DNA of 15,295 nt from Burkholderiales bacterium (lineage in GTDB: Bacteria > Pseudomonadota > Gammaproteobacteria > Burkholderiales > Usitatibacteraceae): positions 1 to 15,295 of the forward strand of contig JACMOJ010000171.1 of assembly GCA_014378085.1 (NCBI GenBank). The letters are read 5' to 3'. This document shows, piece after piece, positions 1 to 6,845 of this stretch (position 1 is its first letter; each line of letters starts with the position of its first letter). The notes under the pieces were generated by a model, which had not been told where the DNA came from, did no database searches, and saw nothing but the letters and a program-made list of their open reading frames with translations. Position numbers and translations under genes: made by a program.

Positions 1-27
1 AAGCCAGCTGAAGCACCAAAGAAGTAA
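1..27 (+). CDS. C-terminal end of an upstream gene (partial)
   Basis: The first frame reads KPAEAPKK followed by TAA at 25-27, and a strong intrinsic terminator lies about 30 bases later. A Lys/Pro/Ala tail of this kind is a common way for a small basic protein to end, but eight residues cannot identify a family. The terminator just downstream is the main reason for believing that a plus-strand gene ends here. Confidence 0.4.
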   Translation, partial: KPAEAPKK

Positions 28-53
28 TCGCTCTAACGCTATAACGCCGCAAC

Positions 54-87
54 AAAAAACGCCAGTCTATGACTGGCGTTTTTTTGT
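54..87 (+). terminator. Rho-independent terminator
   Basis: A 10-bp perfect stem (AACGCCAGTC at 58-67 pairing with GACTGGCGTT at 71-80) closes a TAT loop. It is preceded by an A-run and followed by a run of seven T. It would end transcription of the upstream plus-strand gene. The A-run on the left makes it potentially active on the minus strand too, where it would stop read-through from the metallo-hydrolase gene that ends at 177. Confidence 0.9.
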
Positions 88-176
88 GCCTCCCGCTGAT
101 AAGTTACTTGAGCGCCCGAGCACCTAAACGCCTGCGCGCCGGTGAAAAAGCGCTACGCCAAACACCCGCTTGGCAC

Positions 177-956
177 TTAGCATTCTAGCCAGTCGAGTCC
201 TTCGTCTTGGCATGCGAGACCAATATCGTTAAGCGCACATCCCATCACTGCTGCAAACGCTGTTTTGGCGAGCATCGGCGTGTTGTTTTGACGCGACAAA
301 TGGGCCGCCACGACATGGCGCAGTCTCCCGTGCCGAAGCCGGCCGAGTAACGCCGCCGCCGTGTCATTGTCCAAATGGCCGAATTTGCCAGAAACGCGCT
401 TCTTTAGGCTCGGTGGATAGGGACCATCGCGCAGCATTGAGAGATCGTGATTTGCCTCTAGTACCAGCGCCTCACACGCTGCAAGGTTTTCTTCAATATG
501 CGCGGTCGTCGACCCCACGTCGGTCAGCACGCCGAGACGTGATTGACCATCGCTAAACACGAATTGAACCGGCTCATACGCATCGTGCGGAACCGTATAG
601 GGGGTGATTTCTAGGTCACCGACTGAAAACCGCTGGTGTGGATCAATAAAGCGCAGCAGCGCCGCAGGGATTGCGCGATCGCTCAGCACCCGCGCCGTGC
701 CGTGCGTCAGCCAGACAGGAATACTGTGTTTGCGCGCCATTCGCGCTACCCCGCCGATGTGATCTGAATGCTCATGCGTCACGACAATGGCGTCAAGATC
801 GTCAGCCGCCAGCCCAACCCGGGCAAGTCGTGCCTCAGTCTCGGCGAGTCCAAACCCGCAGACCATCATCACGCGTGAAATCGACGTCCCAGCCGTAACT
901 TCAACGACCAGCGCATTGCCCTCACTGCCCGAACCCAGCGAACAAAAACGCATCAT
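177..956 (-). CDS. Metallo-beta-lactamase-fold hydrolase, YycJ/WalJ-like
   Basis: A 259-residue cytoplasmic protein of the metallo-beta-lactamase fold. It opens with the SLGSGSEGN strand-turn typical of the YycJ/WalJ group. The metal-binding motif HEHSDH is at residues 61-66, with a later LTDVG aspartate, LEANHD, and a C-terminal HLSRQNN that matches the family's final histidine motif. Family members bind two metals and are thought to act as phosphodiesterases or nucleases; the substrate of this one cannot be told from sequence. The start has two adjacent ATGs (956 and 953) and only a weak AGCAGG upstream. The strand after the first turn reads VMMVCGFGL, where relatives as I remember them have an acidic residue before the Cys-Gly; this may be a one-codon loss. 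It follows bamC, but a terminator-like hairpin lies between them, so it may be transcribed separately. Confidence 0.9.
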   Translation of the reverse strand: MMRFCSLGSGSEGNALVVEVTAGTSISRVMMVCGFGLAETEARLARVGLAADDLDAIVVTHEHSDHIGGVARMARKHSIPVWLTHGTARVLSDRAIPAALLRFIDPHQRFSVGDLEITPYTVPHDAYEPVQFVFSDGQSRLGVLTDVGSTTAHIEENLAACEALVLEANHDLSMLRDGPYPPSLKKRVSGKFGHLDNDTAAALLGRLRHGRLRHVVAAHLSRQNNTPMLAKTAFAAVMGCALNDIGLACQDEGLDWLEC

Positions 957-1016
957 TGCCGGATTGCCTGCTGGTCGACGTTATTCAAGCCCACCATTGG
1001 ATCGGCAAAGTTACCA

Positions 1017-1046
1017 AACACAAAGCCCGCGCGAAGCGGGCTTTGT
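1017..1046 (-). terminator. Terminator-like hairpin after bamC
   Basis: A perfect 10-bp GC-rich stem (CAAAGCCCGC at 1021-1030 with GCGGGCTTTG at 1036-1045) closes a 5-base loop. Read on the minus strand it lies about 40 bases after the bamC stop codon and is followed by TGTTTGG, a short, interrupted T-run. It probably ends or attenuates the dapA-bamC transcript before the metallo-hydrolase gene. Confidence 0.7.
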
Positions 1047-1087
1047 ACACTCATCACAGCGCGTGTGACCAACATCTGCATGGTTGA

Positions 1088-2221
1088 CTACCGAAGTTGT
1101 TCAAACAGAAGCGTCAGAATTCGTTTTGCCGTGGCGGAATTGTCGGGCTTGCCGTCGATTCCTTGCACTTCTACATCCGAGGACGAACCAACTTCACTCA
1201 CTTTGATCCGGTACTGCGGGCGATCAACAGGCTTGTCGGAGCGCCAGAATGCCAGCCAATCGATCCAACTCTTTTTCGCGCCCTTCGCACCATCGTTCTC
1301 AGAATCGATGTAGCGGACAAAGAACGTACCTTTCGAGCGATCTCGATCTTCCACCGTAAATCCGGACCGATCCAGCGCCAACCCCACACGACGCCATGCA
1401 CGGTCAAATGGCTCGCTAACCTTTAGGACGCCGCCCTTTGCGGTGTCGTAAGTCGCGCGGGCCTGCACTGCCTGCGGCGTCGCGCCTGCGATCGCAACCG
1501 CTTTGTCCGTCGCGAAGCCAAACTTGACCATCATGCGGCCGAGCATATCAATTTCAAGCGACTTGTCGGACTGGCGAAACTGCCAACCAGTGCTGGTCTT
1601 CTCGGCGCTCGTGTAAACCTCTTCAAGGCCACGGTGGCTGACATAAATCTCGGTTGTCCCAGGCTCAGTTCCAGTCTCTAGTCGGGTTCGAAATTTGTCA
1701 CGTTCGCCCGTCGAGTAAAGACCATCCAAAAACCGCCCGACCGTGTTACGAATTGGGTCTTGCGAAATCTTGGAACGATTCTCTGCCCAGTCGGTTTCCA
1801 TAATCCCGGACTCTGGCGTCTCGCGGTTGAGAACAAACCCCGTTTCGGCCCAGAATTCTTTCACCTGTGGCCACACGCGGTCCGGCGCGCCCTTCACGAC
1901 CAGCCACTGCTGCTCGCCCGAACGAATCATCCGCGCATTCTCAAACTTGGGCAACACTGCCGAGCCGGTCGACGGTGCAGCCGGTGTTTGGCCGCTGCGC
2001 TCACGGCTGTATTGAGAAAAGGTTGTGGCTTTCGGATCGGGTACCAAGAAACGATCGTCGCCAATCGGACGTGTTAGATCTGGCGGGACTTCGAGCGAGC
2101 GGATTTTGGTGGCTTGTCCTTGGGTACGGTAATCAGGCCCCGATGGAGACAGCCAACTGCAGCCGGTGAGGGCCAACGTGCCAATGGAGAATCCGGTAAG
2201 TGCGATGCGATTGAACTTCAT
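1088..2221 (-). CDS. bamC: Outer membrane protein assembly factor BamC (lipoprotein)
   Basis: A 377-residue lipoprotein. A short signal sequence ends in the lipobox LTGC (Cys21), which predicts lipidation and anchoring to the outer membrane. The segment just after it (about residues 31-60: YRTQGQATKIRSLEVPPDLT and onward) corresponds to the unstructured BamC N-terminus that wraps around BamD. The rest (about 100-230 and 255-377) fits the two helix-grip domains of the NlpB/BamC family, which assist folding of beta-barrel proteins into the outer membrane. It is somewhat longer than the E. coli protein (344 residues). AAGGA 10 bases before the ATG is a good ribosome binding site. It starts 36 bases after the dapA stop, the same dapA-bamC order as in E. 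coli, so the two are probably cotranscribed. Confidence 0.93.
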   Translation of the reverse strand: MKFNRIALTGFSIGTLALTGCSWLSPSGPDYRTQGQATKIRSLEVPPDLTRPIGDDRFLVPDPKATTFSQYSRERSGQTPAAPSTGSAVLPKFENARMIRSGEQQWLVVKGAPDRVWPQVKEFWAETGFVLNRETPESGIMETDWAENRSKISQDPIRNTVGRFLDGLYSTGERDKFRTRLETGTEPGTTEIYVSHRGLEEVYTSAEKTSTGWQFRQSDKSLEIDMLGRMMVKFGFATDKAVAIAGATPQAVQARATYDTAKGGVLKVSEPFDRAWRRVGLALDRSGFTVEDRDRSKGTFFVRYIDSENDGAKGAKKSWIDWLAFWRSDKPVDRPQYRIKVSEVGSSSDVEVQGIDGKPDNSATAKRILTLLFEQLR

Positions 2222-2257
2222 CTAGACATGTTCCTTGGTGTGTTGCAGATTGCAGCG

Positions 2258-3148
2258 TTACAAAATTCCGGCTTCACGCATCGTAGTACGAAGCGTTTCG
2301 TGAAACTTGGATTCAAATGGTGTTAGCGGCAGACGGATGCCGGAGCTGATCCTGCCCATCTGCTCTAACGCCCACTTTACCGGGATCGGGTTTGCTTCCA
2401 AAAAGAGATGATTATGCAGGCCCATTAGGCGGTTATTGACGGCAATGGCCTTCGCGCGTTCACCGGCAAGTACGGCCATACACATCTCATGCATCATTCT
2501 TGGGGCAACGTTTGCGGTGACTGAAATGGTACCGTGGGCCCCCAGCAACATCAGCGCCAAGGTCGACACGTCTTCACCCGAATAAATTCCAAAATTCTTT
2601 GGTGCGAGTTTAAGCAATTCAGCGCCTCGCGCCATATTGGCGGTCGCATCTTTGATGCCAACCACAGTAGGCAACTCTGCGAGGCGCAATACCGTATCGT
2701 TGGCCAAATCGGCCACGGTACGACCGGGCACGTTATACAAAATCAACGGGAGATCACACGCCTCGGCGATCGCCCTAAAGTGTTGGTACAGCCCTTCTTG
2801 CGTTGGTTTGTTGTAGTAAGGGACCACCGAAAGGGAATAGTCTGCGCCAGCACGTTTGGCGCCTTCAGAGACAAAAACTGCCTCTTTGGTTGAGTTAGCG
2901 CCAGTGCCTGCAATGACGGGAACTCTTTTATCTGCGTACTCGACAGCGGCTGCGATCAGTTTCTGGTGCTCGTCGAAGTCAACCGTGGGCGACTCGCCGG
3001 TCGTACCCACGATCACGATCCCGTCGGTCCCTTCCCCGACATGCCAATCAACAAGCGACTTCAGTCGCGCAAAATCGAGATCGCCGTTAGGCTGCATCGG
3101 CGTGACGATGGCCACCATACTGCCTTGCAGCTTCACTTCTGATTTCAT
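2258..3148 (-). CDS. dapA: 4-hydroxy-tetrahydrodipicolinate synthase
   Basis: DapA condenses pyruvate with aspartate semialdehyde, the first committed step towards diaminopimelate and lysine. With the ATG at 3148 the protein has 296 residues (E. coli DapA has 292). Expected catalytic residues are present: GTTGESPT (Thr49, Thr50), YYNKPTQEG, LYNVPGRT with Tyr138 and Arg143, and Schiff-base Lys166 in GIKDAT. An open frame continues upstream to a TTG at 3277, but that 43-residue extension is encoded by the 11-bp repeat tract, is rich in N/T/Q/R, and has no counterpart in the family. A candidate promoter would also put the transcript start downstream of that TTG. I therefore choose ATG 3148, although it lacks a good Shine-Dalgarno sequence. 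It is first in a probable operon with bamC. Confidence 0.95.
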   Translation of the reverse strand: MKSEVKLQGSMVAIVTPMQPNGDLDFARLKSLVDWHVGEGTDGIVIVGTTGESPTVDFDEHQKLIAAAVEYADKRVPVIAGTGANSTKEAVFVSEGAKRAGADYSLSVVPYYNKPTQEGLYQHFRAIAEACDLPLILYNVPGRTVADLANDTVLRLAELPTVVGIKDATANMARGAELLKLAPKNFGIYSGEDVSTLALMLLGAHGTISVTANVAPRMMHEMCMAVLAGERAKAIAVNNRLMGLHNHLFLEANPIPVKWALEQMGRISSGIRLPLTPFESKFHETLRTTMREAGIL

Positions 3149-3167
3149 ATTGTTTGGAAGAGCCACG

Positions 3168-3244
3168 CGTTTCTGCCTCGTTGTTGCTTCGTTGTTGCCT
3201 CGTTGTTGCTTCGTTGTTGCTTCGTTGTTGCTTCGTTGTTGCCG
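3168..3244. repeat. 11-bp tandem repeat in the dapA leader, about 7 copies
   Basis: The unit CGTTGTTGCTT (plus strand) runs head to tail. Units begin at 3168 (degenerate, two changes), 3179, 3190 (CCT ending), 3201, 3212, 3223 and 3234 (ending CCG). Three are identical in succession. The tract lies 20 bases upstream of the dapA ATG, in what should be its 5' untranslated leader; on the mRNA-sense strand it reads AAGCAACAACG repeated. Near-identical copies suggest recent slippage, so copy number may vary between strains. A change in copy number would alter leader length and RNA structure rather than the dapA frame. Confidence 0.95.
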
Positions 3245-3265
3245 AAGCGATATTTGGCGGTTGGC

Positions 3266-3294
3266 GTTATCGTCCAACTGGTTAAGCCACGCAA
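3266..3294 (-). promoter_or_regulatory. Candidate sigma70-type promoter for dapA
   Basis: On the minus strand TTGCGT (3289-3294) and GATAAC (3266-3271) are separated by exactly 17 bases. The match is modest: three of six bases at -35 and four of six at -10. Transcription would start near 3259, just before the 11-bp repeats. A second candidate on the same strand has TTGAAC (3358-3363) and GATAAT (3333-3338) with a 19-base spacer. Either would place the repeats in the leader. Confidence 0.3.
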
Positions 3295-3490
3295 AGTCGA
3301 TGGTGAATCAGTTGCACCGCGCGGGGCACAACATTATCAGTTGCCGCCAATGGCTGCGTTCAACATTCACAAGCAGCCATTTTAGCCCATCACACTCAAC
3401 AACACACCCAACTATTCGCTATTCGCATAAGAGTGTTAATGCGGTCAACCTAGCCGCTACAATTGTTGAGGTGGTTACAAAACTGGCTTA
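3295..3490. other. Intergenic region between divergent dapA and kynU
   Basis: Between the dapA ATG (3148) and the kynU ATG (3531) lie 382 bases with no convincing gene. The dapA side holds the repeat tract and candidate promoters, and the kynU side holds an extended -10 promoter. In this middle part I see only moderately AT-rich sequence and short open frames with no recognisable protein character. Confidence 0.6.
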
Positions 3491-3493
3491 GCT

Positions 3494-3524
3494 TTGCAGA
3501 ACGGCCGCTTCGGTCTGCGATAAT
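3494..3524 (+). promoter_or_regulatory. Extended -10 promoter abutting the kynU start codon
   Basis: TGCGATAAT (3516-3524) is a TGn-extended -10 element. A -35-like TTGCAG lies at 3494-3499 with a long 19-base spacer, which an extended -10 can tolerate. The expected start point, about 7 bases after the -10, falls on or next to the ATG at 3531, so the mRNA would be leaderless or nearly so. An interrupted dyad, GCAGA (3496-3500) and TCTGC (3514-3518) with an inner CCG/CGG, lies between the two elements and could be an operator. Confidence 0.55.
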
Positions 3525-3530
3525 TCGGCG

Positions 3531-4829
3531 ATGAATAGCATCGTTGCGGCCCAGCATCCATTCCAAACAGTGCCACAAATTTTGTCGCGGGACGAGTGTG
3601 TGAGCTTGGACGCGTCGGACCCGCTGAAACAAGCGCGAAGCCGATTTGCCATCAAGCAGGGAACAATTTATCTAGATGGCAATTCGTTAGGTGCCCTCCC
3701 GATTTCGACCGCCGCAGCCGTTCAGCAGACCATTGATGCAGACTGGGGTACGGGGCTGATCCGGTCATGGAACCATGCAGACTGGGTAAATCTGCCGCGC
3801 ACGGTCGGCTCTCGTCTGGCCCCGCTAGTTGGTGCCCGGCCAGACGAAGTTATTGTTGCGGATTCAACCTCTGTAAATATCTTCAAGCTTCTGAGCGCAA
3901 TGCTGACGCGGCCGGGCATCCGTGGAGACCAACAACGCCGCTTCGTGCTGTCTGATCGCAGCAATTTTCCGACTGATCTCTATATGGCAGAAGGGCTCCT
4001 AGGGCTACTTGGGGATCGGTATGAATTGAAGTTAGTCGACACAGATGCGTTGATCGGCGCTTTTGATCACACGATCGCCGCGGCGCTGATTACCCAAGTT
4101 GACTACCGGAGTGGGCAGTTGCTGGATATGCGCGCCTACAACGCCCGCGCCTCGCAGGCTGGAACGTCGATCCTCTGGGACCTGAGCCACAGTGCTGGCG
4201 CGGTTGTCGTTGACCTAGTTTCGGATGGCGCAGAATTTGCTGTCGGTTGCGGTTACAAGTACTTCAATGGCGGGCCGGGCGCTCCCGCATTTCTTTTCGT
4301 TCGACGCGACTTACAAGCCAATCTCGCCAACCCGCTGTCGGGATGGTTTGGCCACGCCGCGCCTTTTGCCTTCAACACCAACTACGCGGCGGCGACCGGC
4401 GTTGATCGTTTTCAATGCGGCACGCCGCCAGTGCTAGCACTCGTCGCATTAAATGAAGGGTTAAATACGTTTGAGGGCATTGATCTTGCCGACATCCGAA
4501 AAAAATCACTTGCGCTCAGTGATGTTTTTTTGTCACTCATGCGTGAATTTTGCGATGAATTTGGCTTCACTTGCGTCAGCCCAACGGCGCACGCTGATCG
4601 CGCGTCGCACCTATCATTTGCCCACGCCGAGGCCTACCCGCTCATGCAAGCTATCATTGATCGCGGCGTCATCGGCGATTTTCGACAGCCCGATTTGCTT
4701 AGGTTTGGATTTACGCCGCTGTACACGCGGTTCACCGATTGTTGGGACGCCGTGAATATCATCCGCGACGTCGTTTCCACTGAGAGTTTTCGCGCGCCGG
4801 TGTATCAGCAACGCAACCGAGTGACTTAA
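3531..4829 (+). CDS. kynU: Kynureninase
   Basis: A PLP-dependent fold-type I enzyme that cleaves kynurenine to anthranilate and alanine (or 3-hydroxykynurenine to 3-hydroxyanthranilate). It has 432 residues, close to the usual 410-420. Supporting motifs are [12 protein letters not shown] (47-57), WDLSHSAGA (216-224) in the cofactor site, [10 protein letters not shown] with the probable PLP lysine Lys243, and [11 protein letters not shown] (295-304). The first 17 or so residues are longer than in relatives I can recall, so a TTG at 3582 (giving a start [14 protein letters not shown]) is an alternative. The ATG at 3531 has no Shine-Dalgarno sequence but sits right behind a promoter. nadA follows after 7 bases. 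No kynA or kynB is visible here, so the rest of the tryptophan route, if present, lies elsewhere. Confidence 0.93.
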   Translation: MNSIVAAQHPFQTVPQILSRDECVSLDASDPLKQARSRFAIKQGTIYLDGNSLGALPISTAAAVQQTIDADWGTGLIRSWNHADWVNLPRTVGSRLAPLVGARPDEVIVADSTSVNIFKLLSAMLTRPGIRGDQQRRFVLSDRSNFPTDLYMAEGLLGLLGDRYELKLVDTDALIGAFDHTIAAALITQVDYRSGQLLDMRAYNARASQAGTSILWDLSHSAGAVVVDLVSDGAEFAVGCGYKYFNGGPGAPAFLFVRRDLQANLANPLSGWFGHAAPFAFNTNYAAATGVDRFQCGTPPVLALVALNEGLNTFEGIDLADIRKKSLALSDVFLSLMREFCDEFGFTCVSPTAHADRASHLSFAHAEAYPLMQAIIDRGVIGDFRQPDLLRFGFTPLYTRFTDCWDAVNIIRDVVSTESFRAPVYQQRNRVT

Positions 4830-4836
4830 TCAATTT

Positions 4837-5970
4837 ATGCCCCCGCCGCTCCCCACGCTCAACGAACGTCGAATCCATGTTGATTTCGATTTGCCGAAAT
4901 TCAATGTCATCACCTCTGGACAGGCTTGGGCAAAAGTCAGCGTGGAACCGACGCCTGAAGAGCGCGCGCGTCTAAAACAACGAATTACGCAACTCTTAAA
5001 AGAGAAAAACGCGGTTCTTGTCGCCCACTACTATGTTCACCCTGATTTGCAAGATCTCGCCGACGCAACGGGCGGCTGTGTGGCGGATTCCCTCGAGATG
5101 GCAAGATTCGGGCGCGACCATCCTGCAAAGACTGTGGTCGTGTGCGGCGTCCGATTCATGGGCGAAACCGCCAAGATACTCAATCCTGAAAAACGTGTAC
5201 TCATGCCCGCGCTTGAGGCGGAGTGTTCCCTTGATCTCGGCTGTCCGCCGGACGAATTTGCCGCGTTCTGCGACGCCAACCCTGACCGCACCGTCGTGGT
5301 ATATGCCAACACCAGCGCGGCCGTAAAGGCGCGTGCCGACTGGATGGTTACGTCGTCTATTGGTCTAAAAGTCGTTGAACACCTGCATCAAAACGGCAAA
5401 AAAATTCTGTGGGCACCAGATCGCCACCTTGGCGGATACATACAGAAACAGACCGGCGCCGATATGTTGCTGTGGCAAGGCGCATGCATCGTTCACGATG
5501 AGTTCAAAACGACTGAGCTTATCGCGTTAAAGCGCCAGCATCCTAACGCAAAAGTTCTCGTACATCCGGAATCTCCCGCCGCTGTCGTAGCGTTGGCGGA
5601 CGTTGTCGGCTCGACGACGCAGATCATTAAAGCAGCACAGACCATTGATGCACCCGAATTTATCGTCGCGACCGACCGGGGCATTTTTCATAAAATGCGC
5701 GCTTCGGCACCCAACAAATTATTTATCGAAGCACCGACGGCTGGCAATTCTGCGACCTGTAAATCGTGTGCACACTGTCCTTGGATGGCGGTGAATGGAC
5801 TGGCTAATCTCGCCGCCGCACTGGAGACAGGTGGGGGCGAAATTCACGTCGATCCCGACGTTGGCAAACGCGCAAAACGCGCGATCGACCGCATGCTGGA
5901 CTTCGCGGTCGGCCTTGATTTAACCGTTGTTAACACTCCTGGGGCGGCGGACGGCATCGGCCCTGCGTAA
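4837..5970 (+). CDS. nadA: Quinolinate synthase NadA
   Basis: NadA condenses iminoaspartate with dihydroxyacetone phosphate to give quinolinate in de novo NAD synthesis, using a [4Fe-4S] cluster. The 377-residue protein has all three cluster cysteines: Cys130 (AECSLDLGC), Cys217 ([11 protein letters not shown]) and Cys314 (third Cys of CKSCAHC). They are offset by a constant 17 from E. coli Cys113, 200 and 297. [13 protein letters not shown] (64-76), [13 protein letters not shown] (103-115) and [15 protein letters not shown] are also family hallmarks. The ATG has no strong ribosome binding site, but lies 7 bases after the kynU stop, which argues for translation coupled to kynU. The partner nadB (aspartate oxidase) and nadC are not in the window. 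Confidence 0.96.
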   Translation: MPPPLPTLNERRIHVDFDLPKFNVITSGQAWAKVSVEPTPEERARLKQRITQLLKEKNAVLVAHYYVHPDLQDLADATGGCVADSLEMARFGRDHPAKTVVVCGVRFMGETAKILNPEKRVLMPALEAECSLDLGCPPDEFAAFCDANPDRTVVVYANTSAAVKARADWMVTSSIGLKVVEHLHQNGKKILWAPDRHLGGYIQKQTGADMLLWQGACIVHDEFKTTELIALKRQHPNAKVLVHPESPAAVVALADVVGSTTQIIKAAQTIDAPEFIVATDRGIFHKMRASAPNKLFIEAPTAGNSATCKSCAHCPWMAVNGLANLAAALETGGGEIHVDPDVGKRAKRAIDRMLDFAVGLDLTVVNTPGAADGIGPA

Positions 5971-6096
5971 ATCGACGTTTTTTGACGCATCTACACGTAG
6001 ATTGCCCAGACGAACTCCGCTAAACTTTGACCCCAAAGTGGTGAGGCTTAGGCAAGTAAATGACGCTCCCGCGTCGTGGGCTCGTACAAAACGCGA

Positions 6097-6162
6097 ATGA
6101 GGCGCGCATGGGACGCAAATGGGGCGCGAATGGGACACGCATGGCATCGGCATAGGAGTGGC
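6097..6162. repeat. Degenerate 11-bp tandem repeat, 6 units
   Basis: Six consecutive 11-base units begin at 6097, 6108, 6119, 6130, 6141 and 6152, with a consensus near ATGGGRCGCGC. Examples are ATGGGACGCAA and ATGGGGCGCGA; the last two units are more diverged. The tract lies 50-115 bases upstream of the small gene at 6212. The period equals that of the dapA repeat but the unit is unrelated. ATGs inside the units make misleading upstream starts for the gene. Confidence 0.8.
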
Positions 6163-6182
6163 GTGGCGTGGCGTGGCGTGGC
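6158..6182. repeat. Pentanucleotide repeat (GTGGC)5
   Basis: Five perfect copies of GTGGC run from 6158 to 6182, overlapping the end of the 11-bp tract and 29 bases upstream of the ATG at 6212. In the open frame that extends upstream from 6212 this encodes VAWRGVAWR, so a change of one copy would shift that upstream frame but not the gene itself if it starts at 6212. Perfect copies imply recent slippage. Confidence 0.9.
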
Positions 6183-6211
6183 GCAATTTTTTAGCGCGCA
6201 GATCGGACAAG

Positions 6212-6778
6212 ATGGCGAACGACATACGACAAGAAGAAAATACTAGCTCGACCCAATTTTCTACCGCGCTCGACCCCGGTTTGTTGGCTGAGCTCACACG
6301 TTCTCTCCTTCCATATCTCGGCCCGTATTCAATTACGACAGTCAAGCGGGCAGCGCGTACAACGACTAATCCAACAGAGTTGGTACGCCAAATCGCCGGT
6401 CATGTCGACGACGTCGCCAAGCGCGAGTCGTTCATGAAAGCGGCAATGCGCATTTTGTCTGAACACTCCAGTCCGGCGGTAGTAGCCCCTGTAGTGTTGC
6501 CGATGGCGCTGCCGGCAGCGCCGTCGGCAACGCCGTCCGCAACCACGGCGGACGGGCGACCGCCGTCACCGATGACGCCTGGGCTTCTTCAGCGCGGGGG
6601 AGCCGCGCTTGCCCCCATCATTGGGCCGCTCGCCGGTGTTTTGGTCAGTCGCTACGCAAGCGCATCATCAAACTCGCGCGAATTCTTTGAGCGCCTCGCC
6701 GCCCACCTGCGGACGCCGGAAGAACGGGATAGCTTTTTTATGAGCGTGCGCACCGGCAACGGAACGTGGCGATCCTAA
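6212..6778 (+). CDS. Unknown small protein with two copies of a helical module (DUF8082-like)
   Basis: I do not recognise this as a named gene. From the ATG at 6212 it has 188 residues, no signal peptide and no membrane segment. It contains two similar segments: residues 24-77 (LLAELTRSLLPYLGPYSITTV, then VRQIAGHVDDVAKRESF) and 125-179 (LLQRGGAALAPIIGPLAGVLV, then FERLAAHLRTPEERDSF). A Pro/Ala/Thr-rich linker (about 85-122) joins them. The pattern LxxxLxPxxGPxxxxxV, then LAxHhxxxxxRxxF, resembles the helical tail module I associate with some bacterial Ser/Thr kinases and cyclases (DUF8082-like; from memory, unsearched). Here it stands alone, doubled and without an enzyme. The open frame extends up to 6119, but that part is translated repeat, so 6212 is preferred. 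A HAMP-receptor gene follows after 67 bases. Confidence 0.65.
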   Translation: MANDIRQEENTSSTQFSTALDPGLLAELTRSLLPYLGPYSITTVKRAARTTTNPTELVRQIAGHVDDVAKRESFMKAAMRILSEHSSPAVVAPVVLPMALPAAPSATPSATTADGRPPSPMTPGLLQRGGAALAPIIGPLAGVLVSRYASASSNSREFFERLAAHLRTPEERDSFFMSVRTGNGTWRS

Positions 6779-6809
6779 TCGTTTATCGTAGTGCGCGTCA
6801 CGCGCTGCT

Positions 6810-6837
6810 TTCACAACTTTGCTAACCTACTTATAAG
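6810..6837 (+). promoter_or_regulatory. Sigma70-type promoter just upstream of the HAMP gene
   Basis: TTCACA (6810-6815, five of six consensus bases) and TATAAG (6832-6837, five of six) are 16 bases apart. Transcription should start around 6844-6845, next to the ATG at 6846, giving an essentially leaderless mRNA. It implies that the HAMP gene can be expressed independently of the upstream gene at 6212. Confidence 0.5.
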
Positions 6838-6845
6838 TATTGCCC

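Noticed and set aside
157..174. Hairpin GCCAA...TTGGC after the metallo-hydrolase gene
   Set aside because: It has only 5 bp with an 8-base loop and no T-run on either side. The terminator at 54-87 already serves this end.
3168..3244. CRISPR array
   Set aside because: The units are 11 bases and contiguous, with no spacers; it is a simple tandem repeat.
6062..6075. GACGC/GCGTC hairpin downstream of nadA as a terminator
   Set aside because: A 5-bp stem without a T-tract; a chance match in GC-rich DNA. I found no convincing terminator for nadA.
5920..6345. 141-codon minus-strand open frame across the repeat spacer after nadA
   Set aside because: Its sequence is largely translated tandem repeat (HATPRHATPMPMP) and it overlaps both nadA and the gene at 6212.
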